Source of the DNA: an uncultured Woeseiaceae bacterium
Lineage (GTDB): Bacteria > Pseudomonadota > Gammaproteobacteria > Steroidobacterales > Woeseiaceae
Assembly: GCA_947259985.1 (NCBI GenBank)
Contig: CAMYOJ010000001.1
Coordinates: forward strand, 90,699 to 154,698
Direction of reading: 5' to 3'
Length of the DNA stretch: 64,000 nucleotides
Within the stretch, counting starts at the first letter, position 1; every line of letters starts with the position of its first letter. This document shows, piece after piece, positions 32,955-41,432 of the stretch. The translations under genes and the position numbers were made by a program. The notes under the pieces are model-generated. The model had not been told where the DNA came from. It made no database searches and was given only the letters and a program-made list of their open reading frames with translations.

Positions 32955-33499
32955 TGCATTTCCCTCTCGTCGAAGGGCTGTTCAATCTCGAGGAACGGAA
33001 AATTCGGTGCGACTTCTGCCCCGACTTGCGGATCGCCTGGCGCGTTCGCCAGGCGAGCAGATCTGCCGTCGGAATCGATTCCGTTCACGGAGGGACCGAC
33101 ACCCAATTGATGAGCGAGCATCCAGAAGGCGCTGACGGCTATTGCGAGCAGGACACAGATGTGCGGCGCGAAGCGCGCCAGCGCTGGCGCTTTCTGTGGC
33201 GGTACAGGGCGCGGTAGCTCGCCTACGATCGTAACTGCGTGGCTGGTATCGATCTCATCGGCCGAAGCGGTTTCTTCGGCCTGGTTCGACTCAGCGGAAT
33301 TCTCTTGTTGTTCGGAAGGAAGTTCGAGCGAATTGGTCGTTGCCATCAATTCCAGTTCGCCATCACCGACGACATGCTCATCATTTGCAGTTGCGCCGAA
33401 TTCCTGGCTGCTCGCATCGAAACTCCCTGAGTCCGACAATGCAGAATCCGGCTTACTGCCACTCGCTTCTCGAATCGCATCAACAAGTATGCTTTTCAT
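32951..33499 (-). CDS. Single-pass membrane protein of the pilus operon, function unknown
   Basis: The 182-residue product has a long acidic, Ser/Glu-rich cytoplasmic N-terminal part (about 1-100), one membrane helix (about 110-132, FAPHICVLLAIAVSAFWMLAHQLG) and a short periplasmic tail with PNFPFLEIEQPFDE. It stands where mshM and mshN usually lie, between the secretin and ATPase genes, but it has no TPR repeats and no ATPase motif. It overlaps the ATPase gene by 4 bases, so it is almost certainly translated. A GspB/PilP-like connector to the secretin is one possibility; I do not recognise the family. Confidence 0.65.
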   Translation of the reverse strand: MKSILVDAIREASGSKPDSALSDSGSFDASSQEFGATANDEHVVGDGELELMATTNSLELPSEQQENSAESNQAEETASADEIDTSHAVTIVGELPRPVPPQKAPALARFAPHICVLLAIAVSAFWMLAHQLGVGPSVNGIDSDGRSARLANAPGDPQVGAEVAPNFPFLEIEQPFDEREMQ

Positions 33500-33510
33500 A
33501 CTGTTCCCCG

Positions 33511-35190
33511 TTACCGGTATTCGATGTTGTTGACAGCCCCTGACTCTTCGGCAACATCGTAGTAATCAGACAGCTTCGCGCTTGCCGCAGGCGCGGTCCC
33601 TTTACTGACGATCGTGGGCCGCAGGAAGATCACGAGTTCGGTCTTAACCATCTTGTCGCGCGTGTAAGAGAACAGCTTTCCAAGCTTCGGAATTCTAGAC
33701 AGGCCGGGCACGCCGTCTTTCTGACTCTCGTGCTCGTTCTGCATCAGGCCACCCAGGACTACCGTGTGCCCGTCCTTGACCTGCAGGAGAGACTCGATTT
33801 CGCGTACCTGGATCTCGGGTATCAGGTTTTGGAATTCGGCACCGGAAAGAAGCGGCCCCGGATCGACGGCGAACCCGGTGATGCGGCTGATCGTCGGTCG
33901 GACATTGAGGCTCACGAATCCGGCACTGCTGATCTGCGGTGTCACGCTCAGCACGAGCCCGATGGGCACGGTGTGAACATAACTCGTGAACGTACGCCTC
34001 TCAGGTATGTCAGCCGTAGCATCGCGGATGTCCAGTTCGATCGTGAAGTACACGTTCTCGTTGACGACTTTGAGTAGAGACGTCTGGTTGTTGAGCGCCA
34101 TGATTTTCGGGCTCGACAGTACCTTCGCGTCGCCAAATTGTTGCAGCAACCGCACGGTCGCGGTAAGGCTGCTGCCATCGTCATCGACAGAGTTGAAGTT
34201 CAGCGACACGAACGGCGGCACGCGCAGATCGCCGGCCGTGAGAGCGCCCGTGTACGACAGGCCATTACTGCCAAGACCCTGGTCGGCCGACAGGCGCTGC
34301 CAGTCTACGCCGGCCTGGTAGTTATCGCTGAGCTTGACCTCGACGATCGTCATTTCGATCAGGACCTGTCGCTCCGCATTTTCCATGATCCGGTCGAGAA
34401 ACTCGCGAACGCCCATTTGTTGTTTCTGGTTACCGAAAACCGTCACGATGCCGGACATCTGGTTGACAATGACGGGGTCGTTCTCCTCTGGGGACAGGGA
34501 CTGTTCGGCATCACGCTTGCTTCTGACGATCGCTTCGAGACCCAGTTCGAGCGCGCTCCAGAAATCGTTATGCGAGCTGTTTTTGACCGTGGTCTTGGAC
34601 ACGTTGCCTTGATCGTCTCCCCGCGAACCCCCATTGTCTTCGCCGACAGTGCCGCCCGACGTTGCGATCTGCGTGGCGACGCCGACCTCAGCCTCCGCCG
34701 ATCGCGAGATGTTGACGTAGTCGACCGCGTAGTTGTGCCAGTAAGGCACGTCGTCCTGGATGACGAGGTTTGAGCCATACAAAGTAAAGCGCAGCCCGGC
34801 CTGCTCCGCGATCCGGCCGAGAATCTCTGGTAACGGCCTGTCGACGGCGTTTAGCGTGACGGTCTTCTCACTGTCCGCCTGCAGGTCGAGGTTGAGGCCA
34901 GCGTCCCTGCCGAGCGAAAACAACAGGTCGACGACCGGTACCTCCTTGACGACCACCGTATAGGTCGGCGCGGGTGGCAGCGGCTTCGGCTCAGGCTCCG
35001 GCGGAGTTTCCCTGGCGACGGGCGCAGGTGGAGGCGCGGCGTCCTCGGTGATGTGACCAGCGGATTGACCAACGGTTCGGGGACCCGCACAGGCAACAAG
35101 CAGGAGGCACGCCGTAGTCAAAAGGGCTGCGCGGCAACACTTATTGGTACAGCTGGTCAGTTTTGTTGAAAGCAACACGGTGCTTGGCAT
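33511..35190 (-). CDS. mshL: MshL-like outer-membrane secretin
   Basis: The 559-residue product is the outer-membrane channel of the pilus system. A lipoprotein-like leader ends LLTTACLLLVAC-AG. A Pro-rich segment follows, then the N0/STN domain (about 85-150, VVDLLFSLGRDAGLNLDLQ and LPEILGRIAEQAGLRF), an N1-like region, and the secretin core (about 270-535) with VLIEMTIVEVKLSDNYQAGVDW, VLSSPKIMALNNQTSLLKV and the closing VLGGLMQNEHESQKDGVPGLSRIPKLGKLFSYT. The ATG at 35190 is weakly supplied with a ribosome site; a GTG four codons on is an alternative. Confidence 0.92.
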   Translation of the reverse strand: MPSTVLLSTKLTSCTNKCCRAALLTTACLLLVACAGPRTVGQSAGHITEDAAPPPAPVARETPPEPEPKPLPPAPTYTVVVKEVPVVDLLFSLGRDAGLNLDLQADSEKTVTLNAVDRPLPEILGRIAEQAGLRFTLYGSNLVIQDDVPYWHNYAVDYVNISRSAEAEVGVATQIATSGGTVGEDNGGSRGDDQGNVSKTTVKNSSHNDFWSALELGLEAIVRSKRDAEQSLSPEENDPVIVNQMSGIVTVFGNQKQQMGVREFLDRIMENAERQVLIEMTIVEVKLSDNYQAGVDWQRLSADQGLGSNGLSYTGALTAGDLRVPPFVSLNFNSVDDDGSSLTATVRLLQQFGDAKVLSSPKIMALNNQTSLLKVVNENVYFTIELDIRDATADIPERRTFTSYVHTVPIGLVLSVTPQISSAGFVSLNVRPTISRITGFAVDPGPLLSGAEFQNLIPEIQVREIESLLQVKDGHTVVLGGLMQNEHESQKDGVPGLSRIPKLGKLFSYTRDKMVKTELVIFLRPTIVSKGTAPAASAKLSDYYDVAEESGAVNNIEYR

Positions 35191-35230
35191 CCTCGGCGGC
35201 CCTTTCGAATTCGTTACAGGTACCCCCTAT

Positions 35231-35257
35231 TTGTCGTCTGGCAGGCAAAAATCTTTA
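35231..35257 (-). promoter_or_regulatory. Candidate sigma28 promoter of the pilus operon
   Basis: On the minus strand TAAAG at the -35 side and GACGACAA at the -10 side are separated by the sigma28 spacing (TAAA-N15-GCCGATAA; six of eight -10 bases match). Transcription would begin about 33 bases before the secretin gene. Confidence 0.5.
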
Positions 35258-35275
35258 GTTTCCGTTGCGCGCTGC

Positions 35276-35302
35276 TAAAGAACGCGACGACCTCGCCGCT
35301 AC
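35276..35302 (+). promoter_or_regulatory. Candidate sigma28 promoter of the potassium channel gene
   Basis: TAAAG and GCCGCTAC are separated by the exact sigma28 spacing, with six of eight -10 bases matching. The predicted start near 35310 lies about 24 bases before the GTG at 35334, which has its own GGAG. Confidence 0.5.
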
Positions 35303-35333
35303 TTCTGTTCGAGGAGACATCGGAGCCGATTCC

Positions 35334-36341
35334 GTGCACGGATCAGCATCAACTACATCATCGGTCACCGTGACGGTGACCACGCGGCGAAATGCCGTCT
35401 ACCAGGCATTGGAGGTTGCCCAGGAAAAGAACTGGGTCAGCCGGAGTGTCGATGTCTTCCTGATCACGCTCATCTCCGCGAGCGTCATCGCCGTGATCCT
35501 CGAGTCAATGTCCGGTATCGAGGCGAAGTATGGCGGCGCCCTGCGCTTCTTCGAGGTCGTGACGGTCAGTATCTTCACGGTCGAGCTGCTGCGGCTGTGG
35601 TGCTCGGTCGAGAGCGAATTCGCGGCAGGCAAAACCGCGCTGCAGGCAAGGCTGCAGTACCTGACCTCATTCCATGCAGTTATTGACTTGCTGGCAATCC
35701 TGCCGTTCTACCTGATCCTGTTCGGCGTTTTCGGCAGCCTTGACATGCGATTCCTGCGTGCCGTGCGGTTGTTGCGCGTCCTCAAACTGACCCGTTATTC
35801 GGCGGCCATGAACATGGTCTTCATCACGTTTCGTGAAAACGGCCGCGCCCTCGCCGCCGCATTCCTGATTCTCGTTACGGTCATGCTGCTCGCGGCATCC
35901 GGCATGTACTACTTCGAGCGGCAGTCACAGCCCGAGGATTTCGGCAGTATCCCGGCCGCCATGTGGTGGGCGTTTGCCACGCTGACAACCGTGGGCTATG
36001 GAGACGTCACGCCGATTACGGTCGGCGGCAAGATATTCGGCGCGTTGATTACTGTAGTCGGCATCGGCATGGTCGCCCTGCCGACGAGTATCCTCGCCAC
36101 CGGCTACAGCCAGCAGCTCAAGGTCAGCACCGCCACCTACAAGGACCGCGCCGCCGAAGCGCTCGATGACGGAATCCTGAGCGACGATGAGATTCGCGAC
36201 CTCGAATCACTGCGTGTCGACCTCGGGCTCGGCAAGCACACGGCCAGCCAGATTCTCGATGCCGGACGCGTGCAGCATGCACTGCGCGAGCATAGTGTCT
36301 GCCCGCACTGCCGGCAGACAATGCCATCCGATCACGGCTGA
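35334..36341 (+). CDS. Kv-type six-transmembrane potassium channel
   Basis: The 335-residue product (GTG at 35334, GGAG 8 bases upstream; an in-frame TTG at 35265 would precede the predicted transcript start) is a voltage-gated-like ion channel. It shows helices S1-S3, an S4 with regularly spaced arginines (RFLRAVRLLRVLKLTRY, about 139-155), S5, a pore helix and the potassium filter TTVGYGD (about 218-224), then S6. The cytoplasmic C-terminus has a short CxxC (HSVCPHCRQTM) that may bind metal. It would conduct K+ across the inner membrane. The gene is divergent from the pilus operon and convergent with the split FleQ paralogue. Confidence 0.92.
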   Translation: MHGSASTTSSVTVTVTTRRNAVYQALEVAQEKNWVSRSVDVFLITLISASVIAVILESMSGIEAKYGGALRFFEVVTVSIFTVELLRLWCSVESEFAAGKTALQARLQYLTSFHAVIDLLAILPFYLILFGVFGSLDMRFLRAVRLLRVLKLTRYSAAMNMVFITFRENGRALAAAFLILVTVMLLAASGMYYFERQSQPEDFGSIPAAMWWAFATLTTVGYGDVTPITVGGKIFGALITVVGIGMVALPTSILATGYSQQLKVSTATYKDRAAEALDDGILSDDEIRDLESLRVDLGLGKHTASQILDAGRVQHALREHSVCPHCRQTMPSDHG

Positions 36342-36349
36342 ACGCCGGG

Positions 36350-37510
36350 CTAGTGCGTGGTCTTCTTCGCTGGATTGAGCTCGTAGCGCCGGATCTTCTC
36401 GACCAGCGTGGTGCGCCCGACCCCAAGCAGTTCGGCGGCTCTCTGCACCACACCGTCGGACTCCAGCAGCGCCTGGTGAATCATGTCCTGTTCGATCTCC
36501 GCAAGATAGCGCTTGAGATCCAGACCTTCCTTCGGCAAATCGACTCGCACGGTCGATGAGATGGAGCTCAGATTGCTGCCGACGACCTCGGTTTCCTCGG
36601 GTTCCGGCTCCTTGCGTTCGACAATCGGCCACGGCAGGTCCCGCTCCCTGACGATTCCGTTGGGCCTGATCACGACAAGGCGCTCGATGAGATTAGCTAA
36701 TTCCCGGACGTTGCCTGACCAGAGGTAACCCTTAAGGATCTCCATGGCGTCGCCGGCGATTTGCAGCGACACCGATTTTTCGGCCGCAATGCGACGAATG
36801 AACTCGTCGGCGAGCAAGGGAATGTCATCAGGTCGCGAGCGCAACGGCGTGATCTCGATCGGGAATACACTGAGCCGATAGAACAGATCCTCGCGGAACT
36901 TGCCGTCCGCGATTCTCTTCGGCAGGTCGCGGTGCGTCGCTGCGATCAGGCGAACATCCACAGGAATACTCTCCGTGCTGCCGACACGCTCAATGACGCG
37001 TTCTTCGAGCACACGCAGCAATTTGACCTGCATGACGGTCGGCATGTCACCGATTTCGTCGAGGAAAAACGTGCCACCGTTTGCCTGTTCGAAACGGCCT
37101 GCTCGTGCGCTGACGGCGCCGGTAAACGCACCGCGTTCATGACCGAACAACTCGCTCTCGAGAAGGTGCTCGGGAATGGCGCCACAATTGACTGCGACAA
37201 ACGGGCCCTTGCGCCCGGAACGCTCGTGTATCTGCCGTGCCACGACTTCCTTACCGGTTCCCGACTCTCCCGTGATCAGGACCGTGGCCAGCGACGGCGC
37301 AACCTGTTCGATCATGCGACGCACAAGTTGCGTGTCGGCGCTGTTGCCAATCAGGCGGCTTTCTTCCGGTCGGGGGTCCGAGTGATCGGTCTTGTGGCGC
37401 GCCGCACGAATCTCATTCAAGACCTCACCGAGCGCGTCGAGACGCACCGGGTAGTCCAGCGAATGAATTCGCGCCCACGGAAATTCCTTATGCAACTGCT
37501 CGGGGATCAT
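36350..37510 (-). CDS. FleQ-paralogue, C-terminal part (end of receiver, AAA+ sigma54 and DNA-binding domains)
   Basis: The 386-residue product lacks the first two thirds of the FleQ receiver-like domain: it begins [21 protein letters not shown], which corresponds to the last strand and helix of that domain. Then follow a complete AAA+ domain (about 50-280) with [14 protein letters not shown] and FFLDEIGDM, a linker, and a Fis-type helix-turn-helix ([23 protein letters not shown]). The missing N-terminal portion is encoded just upstream in the -1 frame (37507-37794) with an ATGA overlap. It is either a frameshifted gene, a sequence error, or two coupled polypeptides. It closely resembles the fleQ at the right edge. 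Confidence 0.85.
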   Translation of the reverse strand: MIPEQLHKEFPWARIHSLDYPVRLDALGEVLNEIRAARHKTDHSDPRPEESRLIGNSADTQLVRRMIEQVAPSLATVLITGESGTGKEVVARQIHERSGRKGPFVAVNCGAIPEHLLESELFGHERGAFTGAVSARAGRFEQANGGTFFLDEIGDMPTVMQVKLLRVLEERVIERVGSTESIPVDVRLIAATHRDLPKRIADGKFREDLFYRLSVFPIEITPLRSRPDDIPLLADEFIRRIAAEKSVSLQIAGDAMEILKGYLWSGNVRELANLIERLVVIRPNGIVRERDLPWPIVERKEPEPEETEVVGSNLSSISSTVRVDLPKEGLDLKRYLAEIEQDMIHQALLESDGVVQRAAELLGVGRTTLVEKIRRYELNPAKKTTH

Positions 37511-37794
37511 GTCTCTTGAGCGTCCGTAATCATGACGATAGGAATGTTTGGGTCCATTTGGCCGATGTCGTCGACGAGGGCATGAATGTCCTTGTCATCG
37601 AGATCGGGCCCGATAAACACGGCCTCGAGGCGGTGGTCGCCAACTTCCTCGCGCCAGCCGGTGGGCGTGGCCGTACAGACGTGCGGTGCGTCCATGAACT
37701 CGATGAGTTCCTTCAGATTCTCGGCAGCCGATGCGGTCCGGTTGACCACCATAATCATGCTGTCAGTACTGCTCAAAAGGGGAAACTCCGCCAC
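37507..37794 (-). CDS. FleQ-paralogue, N-terminal receiver fragment
   Basis: The 95-residue ORF carries the first four strands of a FleQ-type receiver-like domain ([47 protein letters not shown]). The fifth strand and last helix are at the start of the following ORF. The junction is ACATGA, giving a 4-base ATGA overlap. The GTG start at 37794 or a TTG at 37776 (after GGAG) is possible. A receiver missing its last strand should not fold alone, which is why I treat the pair as one FleQ-like gene broken by a frameshift. FleQ receivers do not need phosphorylation. Confidence 0.7.
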   Translation of the reverse strand: MAEFPLLSSTDSMIMVVNRTASAAENLKELIEFMDAPHVCTATPTGWREEVGDHRLEAVFIGPDLDDKDIHALVDDIGQMDPNIPIVMITDAQET

Positions 37795-37939
37795 ATTATT
37801 TCTTTGCCAATAATAGTCTTAATTCCCCATATTCGTAAGATTTTATCGATTTTTGATCTATATATGCTTTTTACATACCATTTGAGTTCAGATAGCGGGG
37901 CGTAACGCGACTCCCGCGGCCGTGGGTCGCATATGACGC

Positions 37940-37966
37940 TAAAGAAGCCCTTCGCCGTGCCGATCT
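37940..37966 (+). promoter_or_regulatory. Sigma28 (FliA) promoter of the diguanylate cyclase gene
   Basis: TAAAG and GCCGATCT are separated by the exact sigma28 spacing (seven of eight -10 bases). The predicted start at about 37973-37976 coincides with the ATG at 37975. Confidence 0.7.
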
Positions 37967-37974
37967 AATGTCTT

Positions 37975-39081
37975 ATGGACCTTGTTTCTAAGATCATCGG
38001 CACAGCCTCCAAGCAGCCGGAAAAGAAGCCGACCGTTGCCGTCGAGTCGATCGCCGACGGTGCGCTCGATACGCTGAGCAGCGTTATTCGCGTCATGGGT
38101 GACGAGTCATTTCCGCTGGAAAAAGACCTCGATCCGGCTGTTTTCCCGGCAATGTGCACGGAATTCGCGCGGCACGTCGAAAACGGGGCGGCCGTGCCCT
38201 CTTTCGACATACCTCAATCGGTGGACGGCGCTCGTGAATGGTCGCGAGTCCGGCGTTTTTTTGCCGACCGGCGGCACGCCGAGAAATCCTTCGTCACCGA
38301 GCGCCTGCAGGACTATCGCAGTATTGTCGATGACCTCGTCTCGGGTCTCAGGGAAATCGGGCAACGCGACGAAAGTACCGAGAACAGCGTCCGGGAGAGC
38401 CTGAAGGCGATTGAAGAGGCTGTCGAGCGCGGCCGCCTGCGCGAAATAAAAAAGGCTTTGTCGAAGACCGTGCGCAAGGTCAACGAGACCTTCACCGAGC
38501 AGAAGCGCGATTACGAGAAGCAGCTCAAGGAGCTCAACGACAGGATGTCGAACATGCGCCAGGATCTCGTCGCAGCGCGCGAGGAGATGAAACGCGATTC
38601 CCTGACTGACGCTTACAATCGCGGGGCGTTCGACGCAGCGATCGCGCAGAGCCTCAATATGCACTTCATATTGCAGCAACCCGTGACGCTCGTGATGGTC
38701 GATCTGGACAACTTCAAGACGGTCAACGACACCTTCGGCCACGCGACTGGCGATGAGGTGCTGCGCGCAGTCGGCGATTGCCTGGCGCGCTCGTTCATCA
38801 GGAAGAGCGACTTTGTCGCTCGTTACGGCGGCGACGAGTTCGCGGTCATCCTCTCGGACACTTCGGCAAGGCACGCCGATCGGCTAATTGAGCGTTTCCT
38901 GGAATACGCCAGCGACATTCGCGTCCCTTCAGTACCTGACGAGGCGCTCGTGTCCTGTTCGGCGGGCTACACCGAGATCGCATCGAGCGACACGGTGGAG
39001 GCACTGATCAAGCGGGCGGACCAGGCACTGTACGAGGCGAAGGCTGCCGGGCGCGATCGCGCCGCCTTCATCGCTGCCTAA
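37975..39081 (+). CDS. GGDEF diguanylate cyclase
   Basis: The 368-residue soluble product makes c-di-GMP from two GTP. An alpha-helical N-terminal region (about 25-130) of unknown fold is followed by a long coiled coil (about 140-205) and a GGDEF domain (about 206-366). The signature GGDEF is intact at 285-289. An inhibitory RxxD site (Arg276-Asp279) lies five residues before it, so product inhibition is expected. DLDNFKTVNDTFGHATGDEVL carries the metal and guanine-binding residues. It has no membrane segment. Its stop codon overlaps the promoter of the stator operon, and its own promoter is sigma28-like. Confidence 0.93.
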   Translation: MDLVSKIIGTASKQPEKKPTVAVESIADGALDTLSSVIRVMGDESFPLEKDLDPAVFPAMCTEFARHVENGAAVPSFDIPQSVDGAREWSRVRRFFADRRHAEKSFVTERLQDYRSIVDDLVSGLREIGQRDESTENSVRESLKAIEEAVERGRLREIKKALSKTVRKVNETFTEQKRDYEKQLKELNDRMSNMRQDLVAAREEMKRDSLTDAYNRGAFDAAIAQSLNMHFILQQPVTLVMVDLDNFKTVNDTFGHATGDEVLRAVGDCLARSFIRKSDFVARYGGDEFAVILSDTSARHADRLIERFLEYASDIRVPSVPDEALVSCSAGYTEIASSDTVEALIKRADQALYEAKAAGRDRAAFIAA

Positions 39082-39105
39082 AGCATCGCGCCGGCCTGCC
39101 GATAG
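39079..39105 (+). promoter_or_regulatory. Sigma28 (FliA) promoter of the stator operon
   Basis: TAAAG and GCCGATAG are separated by the exact sigma28 spacing (seven of eight -10 bases). TAAA is shared with the stop codon of the cyclase gene. The predicted start is about 42 bases before motA. Confidence 0.75.
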
Positions 39106-39154
39106 ATAACAAGAGACGATATCCGTCTGATCCCAGAGCACGGAGGGAAACACT

Positions 39155-39919
39155 TTGGATTTGGCGACACTAATCGGCCTGATCGGCGCATTCGGCATCG
39201 TCCTGACGTCGATCATGCTGGGCGGTTCGGCCGGCACGTTTATTAATACGCCATCACTCCTCGTGGTGCTTGGCGGCACCGTGCTCGTGACGATGATGAA
39301 GTTCAGCCTCGGCAAGTTTGCCGGCGCGGCGTCTATTGCCGTCAAGGCCTTCCTGTACAAGCCATCCAACCCCGAGGAACTGATCCAGGAATCGGTGGAA
39401 CTCGCCAAGGCCGCTCGTCAGGGCGGCCTGCTGGCGCTCGAGGATCGGGAAATCAGCGACGATTTCATGAAAACCGGGCTCGGGCTGTTGATCGACGGTC
39501 ACCCGGCCGACACCGTGCGAACAATGTTGCAGAAGGATCTCAACGAGACCCTGAAGCGTCACAATGACGGGCAGGACATATTCAAGGCGATCGGTGACGT
39601 CGGCCCTGCAATGGGCATGATCGGAACGCTGATCGGTCTCGTCCAGATGTTGTCCAACATGGACGATCCCAAGCAGATCGGTCCTGCGATGGCCGTTGCC
39701 CTGCTGACGACGCTCTATGGTGCAATCCTCGCCAACATGTTCGCCTTGCCCATCGCCGACAAGCTGGCCGTGCGAAGTCGCGAGGAAAACACCAGTAAGA
39801 CATTGATTATTGACGCTTTATTGAGCATCCAGGGTGGCCAGAACCCGCGCATCATCGCGAGCATGCTGGAAGCCTACCTGCCACGATCGCAGCGCACCGA
39901 AGAGGAAGACGCAGGCTAG
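39155..39919 (+). CDS. motA: Flagellar stator protein PomA/MotA
   Basis: The 254-residue product is the A subunit of the flagellar stator. It starts at a TTG with a strong GGAGG 9-10 bases upstream. It shows two N-terminal helices (LATLIGLIGAFGIVLTSIM, LLVVLGGTVLVTMMKF), a cytoplasmic loop with the charged region that contacts FliG (REISDDFMKTGLGLLIDG), and two further helices (GDVGPAMGMIGTLIGLVQML, MAVALLTTLYGAILANMF). PomA-like sequence features suggest a sodium-driven motor, though the coupling ion cannot be proven from this chain. It forms an operon with motB and the PilZ gene. Confidence 0.95.
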   Translation: MDLATLIGLIGAFGIVLTSIMLGGSAGTFINTPSLLVVLGGTVLVTMMKFSLGKFAGAASIAVKAFLYKPSNPEELIQESVELAKAARQGGLLALEDREISDDFMKTGLGLLIDGHPADTVRTMLQKDLNETLKRHNDGQDIFKAIGDVGPAMGMIGTLIGLVQMLSNMDDPKQIGPAMAVALLTTLYGAILANMFALPIADKLAVRSREENTSKTLIIDALLSIQGGQNPRIIASMLEAYLPRSQRTEEEDAG

Positions 39920-39934
39920 CGGCTTTGACTGACG

Positions 39935-40816
39935 ATGTCTGAAGCCGTCGAAAAAAAGGAAAGCGCGGGCGTACCGGCCTGGGTCATGACCTTTGCCGAC
40001 CTGATGACACTGCTCATGTGTTTTTTCGTTCTGTTGCTGGCGTTCTCCGAAATGGACGCGGCGAAGTTCAAACAGTTATCCGGTTCGATGAAGGACGCTT
40101 TCGGCGTGCAATCCGAGATCGAGGTCAAGACGATCCCGAAAGGAACCAGCGTCGTGGCGCAGGAGTTCAGCCCCGGCCGCCCGGACCCCACGGCGCTCAA
40201 CCAGGTGCGCCAATTCACGGTCGATTCGAACAAGAACACGCTGGACGCCCTCGAGCGCGAAGCCAAGGAAATCGAAGAAGCCAGGAAGCACGCGATGCGG
40301 CTGCGCATGGCCCTGAAGGAAGAGCTCGAAAAGGGTGACGTGTCGATACAGACCGAGGGCATGAAGGTCATCGTTCACATCATGGAAAACGCGTCGTTCG
40401 ACTCCGGCTACGCAGACGTTCGTAAAGAGTTTTTGCCGGCGCTGGACAAGATCGGGCGCCTGATTGACAACAACAGTGGCGAGGTGACGATCTCGGGCCA
40501 CACAGACAACGTCCCCATCAGCAATGAGCGGTTTCGCTCGAACTGGGACCTGTCGACATCACGCGCCGTTTCAGTGGCGCACGAACTACTGGGGGTCTCG
40601 TCACTCGACCCCGAGAACGTAATCGTGACCGGTCACGCGGACACGCGTCCACGCGCGCCGAACGATTCTGCCGAAAACCGCGCCAAGAACCGCCGCGTGG
40701 ATATCGCGATCGTGCGCGGCAAGGAAATCGATGAATTTCGAACCATGAGTATTGCGACCGCCAGAGAAGAGGCGCGACTGGAAGCCTTGCAAGAAGCAAC
40801 AGAGGTACAGGAATGA
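39935..40816 (+). CDS. motB: Flagellar stator protein PomB/MotB
   Basis: The 293-residue product has one N-terminal helix containing the essential ion-binding aspartate (TFADLMTLLMCFFVLLLAFSEMD, about 19-41), a plug/linker region, and a C-terminal OmpA-like peptidoglycan-binding domain (about 145-265) with TISGHTDNVPISNERFRSNWDLSTSRA and SAENRAKNRRVDIAI. It anchors the stator to the cell wall. The stop overlaps the PilZ start by 4 bases. Confidence 0.95.
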   Translation: MSEAVEKKESAGVPAWVMTFADLMTLLMCFFVLLLAFSEMDAAKFKQLSGSMKDAFGVQSEIEVKTIPKGTSVVAQEFSPGRPDPTALNQVRQFTVDSNKNTLDALEREAKEIEEARKHAMRLRMALKEELEKGDVSIQTEGMKVIVHIMENASFDSGYADVRKEFLPALDKIGRLIDNNSGEVTISGHTDNVPISNERFRSNWDLSTSRAVSVAHELLGVSSLDPENVIVTGHADTRPRAPNDSAENRAKNRRVDIAIVRGKEIDEFRTMSIATAREEARLEALQEATEVQE

Positions 40817-41427
40817 TGGACGGACAAGAGAACAGACGCTCATTTCGGGTCAATGAATCCGTTTACCTGAAATACGATGTACTGAGTGAGAAAGAATTCG
40901 AACAGGGTATCGAGCATCGCAAACTGCGATTGGGCCTGAGTGACGGCGCGCAGGCGACACTCGTCGACATCGAGGCCAGGCTCGGTGAAGCAATGTTCCT
41001 GCTCAACGCCGAGCATGCCAAGATTGGTCGTTGCATGACACTGCTCAACGACAAGCTGAATATTGTCATCGACCAGTTGCCGGCATTGCGTGAGACCAAG
41101 GCGAGCCTGGCGAAGAGCCGGCCGCAAACCTGTGACGTTGGCGCCGACGGCCTGGTGTTTTCCAGTGACAAGCCGCTCGAGGTGGACAGCAAGCTGCACC
41201 TGCAATTCCTGTTGTCGACAGACAACCGATACGTCGAGACATTTTGTCGCGTCGTGCGCGTCACCGACTCGCCCGATGACAACCGGGACGACCTGCCCTA
41301 CGGAATAGCCGTGGAGTTCATGAACCTGCCGCCGTCACAACGCGAGATCCTGATACAGCACATGTTCAGCCGCGAGTCCGAGACCCTGCGGATGCGGCGC
41401 CTGGAACTCGACGCGACTGACGGCTAG
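40813..41427 (+). CDS. PilZ-domain c-di-GMP receptor of the stator operon
   Basis: The 204-residue product begins with the c-di-GMP-binding RxxxR motif (ENRRSFRVNE, Arg residues 8-12). The second PilZ motif, usually D/N-x-S-x-x-G, is CDVGADGLVF (about 117-126). The fold continues through VDSKLHLQFLLSTDNRYVETFCRVVRV and YGIAVEFMNLPP. Between the two motifs lies a helical insert of about 90 residues, giving a YcgR-N-less PilZ variant. Co-expression with motAB suggests it slows or modulates the motor when c-di-GMP rises, as YcgR-like proteins do. It is convergent with the HDOD gene with only 5 bases between. Confidence 0.82.
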   Translation: MMDGQENRRSFRVNESVYLKYDVLSEKEFEQGIEHRKLRLGLSDGAQATLVDIEARLGEAMFLLNAEHAKIGRCMTLLNDKLNIVIDQLPALRETKASLAKSRPQTCDVGADGLVFSSDKPLEVDSKLHLQFLLSTDNRYVETFCRVVRVTDSPDDNRDDLPYGIAVEFMNLPPSQREILIQHMFSRESETLRMRRLELDATDG

Positions 41428-41432
41428 CCGGT

